64,000 nt of DNA, from NCBI RefSeq assembly GCF_041051975.1, contig NZ_CP163435.1, positions 9,764,501 to 9,828,500 of the forward strand, given 5' to 3'. The notes beneath the pieces were generated by a model. That model ran no database searches. It saw only the letters and a program-made list of their open reading frames with translations, and was not told the DNA's origin. Shown piece after piece: positions 58,910-64,000 of the stretch. Origin of the DNA: Streptomyces sp. R21 (GTDB lineage: Bacteria; Actinomycetota; Actinomycetes; Streptomycetales; Streptomycetaceae). Within the stretch, counting starts at the first letter, position 1. The number at the start of each line of letters is the position of its first letter. The translations under genes and the position numbers were made by a program.

Positions 58910-59728
58910 ATGTCCGAAACGCTTCAGACCACTGACGTCGTCACCTCCGACGCCGACCTGCTCGGCCAGACCGCGATCGCCGTGCGCGCGGCTGGTTCGG
59001 CGCTGCGCGAGCGCTTCGGCGAGGTGGTCCGCTACCAGACCCGCGAAGAGCTGATGCGCGCGCTCGCCGTCAACGACGACACGGCCCTCGACATCCTGCG
59101 CCCCCGCCTCACCCGCCTGCGCCCGGAGGCCGGCTGGGTGGAGGACGAGCTGGACGGCGGGGCGCTGCCGCCCGGCGAATGGTGGGTCGTGGATCCGGCC
59201 GAAGGCAACGTCAACCACCTGCACGCGCTGCCGGAGTGGGCGGTGACCGCGACCCTCGTGCGTGAGAACCAGCCGGTGCTCACCGTGGTCCACCTGCCGT
59301 TGACGGGCGAGACCTACACCGCGCTCACCGGCGCGGGCGCCCACCTCGACGGCCGGCCGCTGCACGTCTCCCCGACCGTGGACCTCGGCCTGAGCATCGT
59401 GGCCATCAGCCAGGCCCGGCCGGACGAGGACGAGAAGGTCGTGAGGCGCGTCGGCTCCTCGATCACCGCGATGCTTTTCGACGCGCTCGTCGTCCGCACC
59501 GCCGTGCCCGCGACCCTGCACCTGATGAACGTGGCCGCCGGCCGGATCGACGCCTTCTGGCAGTTCGCGGGCGCCCGCGCGGACCTGCTGCCCGGGGCAC
59601 TGCTCGTCACCGAGGCCGGCGGACAGATCTCCGACGCCGAGGGCCGCCCCTGGACCCCGCAGAGCGAGAGCTTCCTGGCCGCCGCGCCCGGCATCCACGC
59701 CGAGGCCGTCGCCACGCTCTCACGCTGA
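58910..59728 (+). CDS. Inositol-monophosphatase-like protein with degenerate metal motif
   Basis: A 272-residue IMPase-fold protein. Where active enzymes have D-P-x-D-G-T-x-N-F, this has WWVVDPAEGNVNHLHALP: the key Asp is replaced by Glu and Thr by Asn. The C-terminal W-D-x-A-A-G motif is replaced by GARADLLPGALLVTEAGG. VEDELDGG partly keeps the first metal ligand. The fold call is good; phosphatase activity is doubtful. It is 42 bp upstream of the reductase gene. Confidence 0.8.
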   Translation: MSETLQTTDVVTSDADLLGQTAIAVRAAGSALRERFGEVVRYQTREELMRALAVNDDTALDILRPRLTRLRPEAGWVEDELDGGALPPGEWWVVDPAEGNVNHLHALPEWAVTATLVRENQPVLTVVHLPLTGETYTALTGAGAHLDGRPLHVSPTVDLGLSIVAISQARPDEDEKVVRRVGSSITAMLFDALVVRTAVPATLHLMNVAAGRIDAFWQFAGARADLLPGALLVTEAGGQISDAEGRPWTPQSESFLAAAPGIHAEAVATLSR

Positions 59729-59769
59729 CCGCGCACCACAACCTGCACGCACGGAAGGACCAGATCATC

Positions 59770-60366
59770 ATGACCACGATCGCAGTTCTCGGAAACGGCC
59801 GCGTCGGCGGCAACCTGGCCACGGCACTCATCCGGGCAGGGCATGAGGTGACCGTGGCGGACCGCGCGCCGGGCGCCGCCGCCGACGCTGCCCGGACAGC
59901 CCAGATCGTCATCAACGCCACCCCGGGCGCCGGCTCGCTGGAGCGGCTCGTCGCCCTGCGCGAGGAACTGCGCGACAAGATTCTCGTCGACGTCTCCAAC
60001 GCCACCGTCGACGGACCGGACGGACTGCCCGCCGACCTGATCTACCCCGGCTCAAGCCTCGCCGAGCAACTCCAGGAAGCGCTCCCCGAAACGCGCGTCG
60101 TCAAGACGCTCAACACCATGCTCTTCCCGGTGATGACCGCGCCCGCCACGCTGACCCAGGCGCCCGACGCCTTCCTCTCCGGCGAGGACCCGCAGGCCAA
60201 GCAGACCGTCCGTGAACTGCTCATCAATCTCGGCTGGCGCAAGGAGTGGATCACTGATCTCGGCGGGATCCAGACCGCCCGCGCCACGGAGGCCGCGATA
60301 CTGTTCGTTCCGCACGTGATTCGGTCCAGCGGATTCGCACCCTTCGCGATCTCGATCGCCCGCTGA
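59770..60366 (+). CDS. NADP-binding oxidoreductase, F420-reductase-like
   Basis: A 198-residue protein with a single Rossmann domain. TTIAVLGNGRVGGNLATALIRAGHEVTVADR is NADP-binding and KILVDVSNATVDGPDG, VVKTLNTMLFPVM are like F420-dependent NADP reductases (Fno/NpdG) and related NAD-binding proteins. The start ATG follows GGAAGGACC. In one operon with the IMPase-like gene under the divergent LysR protein. Confidence 0.85.
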   Translation: MTTIAVLGNGRVGGNLATALIRAGHEVTVADRAPGAAADAARTAQIVINATPGAGSLERLVALREELRDKILVDVSNATVDGPDGLPADLIYPGSSLAEQLQEALPETRVVKTLNTMLFPVMTAPATLTQAPDAFLSGEDPQAKQTVRELLINLGWRKEWITDLGGIQTARATEAAILFVPHVIRSSGFAPFAISIAR

Positions 60367-60385
60367 TCCGCACGCAGTGCACCGC

Positions 60386-60562
60386 CAGGGCTGCTGACCC
60401 GCAAGCGCCGGGAGCTGATGCGTGAGTGGCTCTTCCCGCTGCATGAGGCGCTTGCGCTGCCGCTCAGGCTGCCGGAGCAGACCGACCCGCGCCGCTACCT
60501 CCGCATCCCGAAGAACTTCGCCGACGCCGCCGCAGAGATACGCGTCCAGAGTCCCTTCGAAG
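60386..60562 (+). pseudogene. Possible gene remnant
   Basis: In the 60367-60567 gap, one frame reads LTRKRRELMREWLFPLHEALALPL and RLPEQTDPRRYLRIPKNFADAAAEIR, well coded and like N-terminal parts of some Streptomyces mobile-element proteins. It then stops making sense where it meets the end of the convergent reductase gene. Probably a cut-off 5' end. No function assigned. Confidence 0.35.
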
Positions 60563-60567
60563 ACCGG

Positions 60568-61470
60568 TCAGTCCGCGAGCAGCACGAGTTTGCCGCGCAG
60601 AGTCCCGGCTTCGCCGACGCGGTGCGCGTCGGCCACCTCGGTCAAGGGGAAGGCCCGGCCGACCTGGATGGAGAATCGTCCCGTTTCAGCCATTTGAGCT
60701 ACCTGGGCCAGCGCGTAGGTGGCGCGGCCGGTGTCGCCGCGGCTGAAGCGGACGCCCGTCTCCTGCGCGCCCCGGAAGTCGGCGACCGTGATCACGCGCT
60801 CGGGCGCGCCCGCGAGCTCCACGAGTTCGGGAAGGACACCGCTGCCGGCGACGTCCAGTGCAAAATCGACACCCGACGGCATGATTGCCCAGACTCGGTC
60901 CGGCATCCCGTCACCGTATGCCACGGGCTCAGCCCCGAGCGAGCGGAGGGCATCGTGCGTGCCTGCACTACCCGTGCCGATGACGCGCGCGCCGCGCTCC
61001 ACAGCGAGTTGGACAGCGGCACTCCCGACGCTGCCCGATGCCCCGCTGATGAGCACGGTGCTGCCCGCCGTGACGCCAAGCTGGTCGAGCGAGCGCGCTG
61101 CGGTCTCGGCTGCCGCAGGGATCGCTGCAGACCTCGCATGGTCGAGCGAGTTCGGGATCGGGGCCCAATAGGACAGCACGGCCAGTTCCGCTTGGGCGGC
61201 TCCGTATGGTGAGGCTCCGAAGACCCGGTCGCCAACCGTGACACCCGAGACATCGTCGCCGATCTCGTCAACGATGCCCGCAGCCTCGTAGCCCAGAGTC
61301 TGTGGCAGTGCCTGGTCCATCAGACCCTGACGCTTTTTCCAGTCGCTGGCGTTGATCCCCGCGGCACGGACCTTGATCCGAATCTCTCCGGCGCCGGGAT
61401 GAGGATCGGGGAGGTCAACGATCTCAAGAACCTCCGGGCCGCCAAACCGGCTGAACTGTGCTGCCCTCAT
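60568..61470 (-). CDS. NADP-dependent oxidoreductase (quinone reductase, MDR)
   Basis: A 300-residue medium-chain reductase. MRAAQFSRFGGPEVLEIVDLPDPHPGAGEI is the usual start, then AAGINASDWKKRQGLMD, GYEAAGIVDEIGDDVSG, and VLISGASGSVGSAAVQLAVERGARVIGTGS as the NADPH site. No zinc ligands. Likely a quinone or enal reductase. Convergent with the preceding pair and remnant; upstream region 61471-61784 shows no gene. Confidence 0.9.
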   Translation of the reverse strand: MRAAQFSRFGGPEVLEIVDLPDPHPGAGEIRIKVRAAGINASDWKKRQGLMDQALPQTLGYEAAGIVDEIGDDVSGVTVGDRVFGASPYGAAQAELAVLSYWAPIPNSLDHARSAAIPAAAETAARSLDQLGVTAGSTVLISGASGSVGSAAVQLAVERGARVIGTGSAGTHDALRSLGAEPVAYGDGMPDRVWAIMPSGVDFALDVAGSGVLPELVELAGAPERVITVADFRGAQETGVRFSRGDTGRATYALAQVAQMAETGRFSIQVGRAFPLTEVADAHRVGEAGTLRGKLVLLAD

Positions 61471-61784
61471 GACGCACTCCTTCCGTGGAAGAAGTGGCGG
61501 ATCGTCCGATACCGCGTGTGCGCGTACTCCCTGTCCGGCTATCCGCTCGGCCCCAGAGCACGTTTCTACCCCGATACATCGACCCTACGTCATGACCGCC
61601 GACACGTGGCGAGCTGCCTCCGGGGCCACCTCGCCCCACACAGCCCCGTCCGGTTCCCATGCCTGCGGACAGGAGCAGGCGCGGCTGTCGAGAACCCACG
61701 AGATCCCTGCTCGAGATGGGCGGCTTCAGCCACCGGCTACACCCTCAAATGCGAGTGGCGATGGCCTCTCCGACGGTCGCGGGG
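61471..61784. other. Gap without a recognisable gene
   Basis: No frame in this 314-bp stretch has convincing codon use, a start with a ribosome site, or a known family match. It is less strongly GC-biased at third positions than the rest. Probably a decayed region. Confidence 0.5.
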
Positions 61785-62042
61785 TCAGATTCTTCGACGT
61801 GGAGAGCAGGTAGGCGGCGAGTCCCGCCACGCGTGCCGCGGCGAGCGGTGGCGCAATCTCCGTTCGTACTCGGTGCGGAGCGGCGGATTCGAGGCCATGC
61901 ACTTCCGGGCGGCGCGGTCCGTCTGCTCCTCGACGGTGACCGTCTCGCCGTCCCCGATGACCGTCGCGGTCATGATGACGAACGGCCCGAACGGGTTGAA
62001 GGCCACGCGGTATACGGGGCCGGACTGGTCCAGGATGCTCAT
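61785..62042 (-). CDS. Small hypothetical protein (85 aa)
   Basis: A short protein, MSILDQSGPVYRVAFNPFGP then VIMTATVIGDGETVTVEE, ending in a basic tail. Codon use is good for the first 60 codons and poor after ERRL, so the end may be damaged by a frameshift. No family known. It could be a remnant. Confidence 0.4.
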   Translation of the reverse strand: MSILDQSGPVYRVAFNPFGPFVIMTATVIGDGETVTVEEQTDRAARKCMASNPPLRTEYERRLRHRSPRHAWRDSPPTCSPRRRI

Positions 62043-62222
62043 GCCCGGGGGAACGTCGGGCTGGGGGTGTTACAGAGGTCCGGAAACTGCAGCGGCCCCG
62101 CCGGGGGCCACAAATGCGTTTACGGCCCGGTCCGGCGTCGGGGGCGACGCAATACCCTTGTGAACGAGGGTCGGCCCGTCGCGGACCGCGGGGGAGACAC
62201 GTCGGCTATCGGGGGACGTGCC

Positions 62223-62624
62223 ATGGATGGACCGTTACTTCTCATGCTGGGTGCCGCGGGCGGGTCACTGCGTGGGCTGATCGACGTCTACAACCAGACC
62301 ATCGCCTGGCAGGAGGCGCGGCGCGAACACCGCCGAGCGGCTGTCACGGCCGATCAGCCGGAGGAGCCGCCGCGCTTCCGGGAGTACTTCGACCTGATAC
62401 CGGATTCCGTCGCCTCGCTGGTGCACATGGGCCTGGGCGCCGCGTGTGCCCTGCTGTTCGGCCTCTCGGGACAGATCAGCGGTGTGTACGCGGCTCTGGT
62501 GGTGGGCGTGTCGGCGCCTGCCCTGCTGACCCAGCTCGGCCGGGTGCAGACGGTCGGCGATGCGGTCACCGGGCCGGGCGCCGGCTCGCCCGCCGACGGA
62601 GTGGATACGAGGGCCGAGCCGTGA
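62223..62624 (+). CDS. Hypothetical membrane protein (133 aa)
   Basis: A 133-residue protein. MDGPLLLMLGAAGGSLRGLIDVY at the start and VASLVHMGLGAACALLFGLSG, VYAALVVGVSAPALLTQLG are membrane helices. The middle is charged and proline-rich. The start follows GGGGGACG. It overlaps the next gene by GTGA. The family is unknown, though small helical proteins like this occur with effector or transport partners. Confidence 0.65.
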   Translation: MDGPLLLMLGAAGGSLRGLIDVYNQTIAWQEARREHRRAAVTADQPEEPPRFREYFDLIPDSVASLVHMGLGAACALLFGLSGQISGVYAALVVGVSAPALLTQLGRVQTVGDAVTGPGAGSPADGVDTRAEP

Positions 62625-63571
62625 CCGGCGGGCGGATCGGTCGCCGGACCATGGCGGCGCTGTTCGGCCTGAACCGCGACACTCGGGGCGCTCCGTCCAC
62701 GCCGCGCGTGGTCGCCTGGCGTGAACTGCCGTTGGGGCGGCGGATCTTGGCAGCCGTGCTTGGGCTGCAGCCGGGAGGGGCCGCGCGCAATCGCGGGGAT
62801 GGTGGGCGAGGCGCCGTGGGCCGCGCCGAGGCAGTGTCCGGGACTGGGGCTCGGACCAGTGCCCGACGCGATCCGTCCACCCCTATGAGGGCGAAGGGCT
62901 TCGTGCGCATGCCGACACCGGCAGGGGCACGCGCGTTGGGGTTTGCCGGGACGAGGTGGGTGGTGGTGTTCGGTGCGGTCGGTCTCGTACTGGCGGTGGC
63001 TGTGACGGCTCTCCAGCCCACGCGGGACTCCGGAGGGGCTGTGGGCGCACCGCCGCCGACCCATAGCGACACCGACGCAACTGATGATCCGGAGGCGAGT
63101 ACTGGCGAAGGCGATGACGAGGGGCCCATTGATGGCGGCGAGTCGGATGAGCCAGGTGATCCGACTACGGAGCCGTCGAGCCGCGAGACCTGGGCTGGAA
63201 CGGTCGCTCTCCCGCTGAGCCCCGGCTCGTTGTCCGATGGCGGTACGGATTTTGACTCGGGGCTGCCGATACGGACCGCCAAGGGTGAGGACCTGCGTGT
63301 CGACGACAGGAAGACCACCCGGATCGTCGTCACCAGCGGCATCGCGGCGCTGTATCCCGAGGCGGAGATGTACGGCCTCGACCCGGATAACTGCCAATCG
63401 GCACTGGCGACGGAAGCTCTGCCTCGACCCGTACGCGTCGAGGCGGACGTGGAGGGCACCTACTGCTTCGTGACGACCGAGGGACAGAGCGGCGCCTTCA
63501 TCGTGCCGTCCCGTGTTCCCGATCGAACCGTGATTCGGGTCGACGTTGTGCTGTGGAACGCATGGAGCTGA
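62621..63571 (+). CDS. Hypothetical membrane-anchored protein (316 aa)
   Basis: A 316-residue protein. The N-terminal ~105 residues are basic; WVVVFGAVGLVLAVAVTALQP is one membrane helix. A long acidic linker (DPEASTGEGDDEGPIDGGESDEPGD) leads to a C-terminal beta-domain (AGTVALPLSPGSLSDGG, VTSGIAALYPEAEMYGL, NCQSALAT, TYCFVTTEGQSGAFIVPSRV) likely outside the cell, with two cysteines for a disulfide. Translated with the preceding membrane protein. No known family. Confidence 0.65.
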   Translation: MTGGRIGRRTMAALFGLNRDTRGAPSTPRVVAWRELPLGRRILAAVLGLQPGGAARNRGDGGRGAVGRAEAVSGTGARTSARRDPSTPMRAKGFVRMPTPAGARALGFAGTRWVVVFGAVGLVLAVAVTALQPTRDSGGAVGAPPPTHSDTDATDDPEASTGEGDDEGPIDGGESDEPGDPTTEPSSRETWAGTVALPLSPGSLSDGGTDFDSGLPIRTAKGEDLRVDDRKTTRIVVTSGIAALYPEAEMYGLDPDNCQSALATEALPRPVRVEADVEGTYCFVTTEGQSGAFIVPSRVPDRTVIRVDVVLWNAWS

Positions 63572-63810
63572 TGCTCAGACCCACGCCCCCGCCGGTCGCG
63601 CATCTACTCCAACCCGCTCGACGGGGCGATCGCGTTCGACGCGGCCGAGGGACTGCTTGCCGCGATCACGGCCGCGTAGCGCCTCGCCTGTGCTGGTGTT
63701 GGCCGTGTTCGATCGTCCCGGTCGACCTCCTGTGAGACGAGCACCGGGTTGGCGTCGGGCGCTGGAATCACGGGCTACGTATGGTGAGTTGAGGGTAGGC
63801 TCGCTGGCAG

Positions 63811-64000
63811 AGTGCCCTTCCAGGAGGCAGGCGGAGGCCGGAAGGGCTGGGCGACCGTTTCGAAACCGGGGGGATGCCAGCTCGGGCTGGCCGGCGGGCG
63901 CGACAGAGAACCTGACACGTAGTCACGTGCGGGACTCTGGCGTGCTTCGGCGAAGGCGGAGTCCCGAGGAAGGGCTCTGCCCCTATGCGCTTTCTGGAGA
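63811..64000 (+). ncRNA. Structured RNA-like tract, possibly the 5' part of a group II intron (incomplete)
   Basis: Four stacked perfect stems are visible: GCCCTTCC/GGAAGGGC (63814-63821, 63840-63847), GCCAGC/GCTGGC (63876-63881, 63886-63891), CACGT/ACGTG with an AGTC loop (63916-63920, 63925-63929) and GGGACTC/GAGTCCC (63931-63937, 63959-63965). Coding character is absent. GTGCC near 63812 resembles the 5' end of bacterial group II introns. The rest lies outside the window. The 63572-63810 stretch before it holds only a short C-terminal-like peptide frame (63600-63680). Confidence 0.5.

Overview
The window is GC-rich DNA with strongly G/C-biased third codon positions, many GTG starts and ATGA/GTGA gene overlaps. 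It also carries a SpoIIE-type phosphatase, a proteasome beta subunit, a cholesterol oxidase, F420-type oxidoreductases and an ECF41-type sigma factor. This points to a Streptomyces or close relative. The many paired regulator/oxidoreductase genes, one TnpB insertion and several gene remnants suggest an accessory or arm-like region rather than core chromosome. No rRNA, tRNA or CRISPR array was seen.

Layout. (1) 1-6.4 kb: the end of an FAD-linked (BBE) oxidase, an unknown protein, a flavin monooxygenase plus alpha/beta hydrolase pair facing an AraC regulator, and a methyltransferase behind an HxlR-SCP2 regulator with a clear palindromic operator. (2) 6.5-14.4 kb: a tract of 21-bp tandem repeats in front of a DapB-like dehydrogenase/AhpD-like pair, a Tat-exported cholesterol oxidase, a GNAT-aminotransferase fusion coupled to a CdsA-like cytidylyltransferase, and an epimerase. 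(3) 14.6-23.7 kb: a large Cache-PAS-GAF-PP2C-ATPase phosphatase, a secreted DUF4360 protein behind PHO-box-like repeats, an MHYT sensor, an isochorismatase, an LLM oxidoreductase, a Sua5/YciO protein and soluble transhydrogenase.

(4) 24-31.8 kb: a PucR regulator faces a GMC oxidoreductase gene destroyed by a TnpB element. The aldehyde dehydrogenase and Tat-exported molybdopterin oxidoreductase genes downstream are intact. (5) 31.9 kb: an isolated second-type prcB. (6) 32.9-45.3 kb: an apparently complete inositol catabolic locus, with a GntR (IolR-like) regulator, mmsA-iolD-iolB-aldolase-iolC on the minus strand, and an ABC importer, an IolE/IolI-like enzyme and an IolG-like dehydrogenase on the plus strand. 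Both arms share TTGACAGG half-sites. (7) 45.4-49.3 kb: an ECF41-type sigma factor with its carboxymuconolactone decarboxylase partner, then a MocA-type dehydrogenase facing a LacI regulator with a 16-bp palindromic operator.

(8) 49.3-54 kb: a DUF2235 hydrolase gene faces a three-gene, start-stop-overlapping operon of a caspase-like protease, an unknown two-part protein and a ComEC-type metallo-beta-lactamase hydrolase. This is the best candidate here for an undescribed (possibly conflict or cell-death) system. (9) 54-64 kb: a cupin, SDR, LysR and quinone reductase genes, an IMPase-like protein lacking usual metal ligands, gene remnants, a coupled pair of membrane proteins, and at the right edge a strongly base-paired RNA-like tract that may be the 5' part of a group II intron or another structured RNA.
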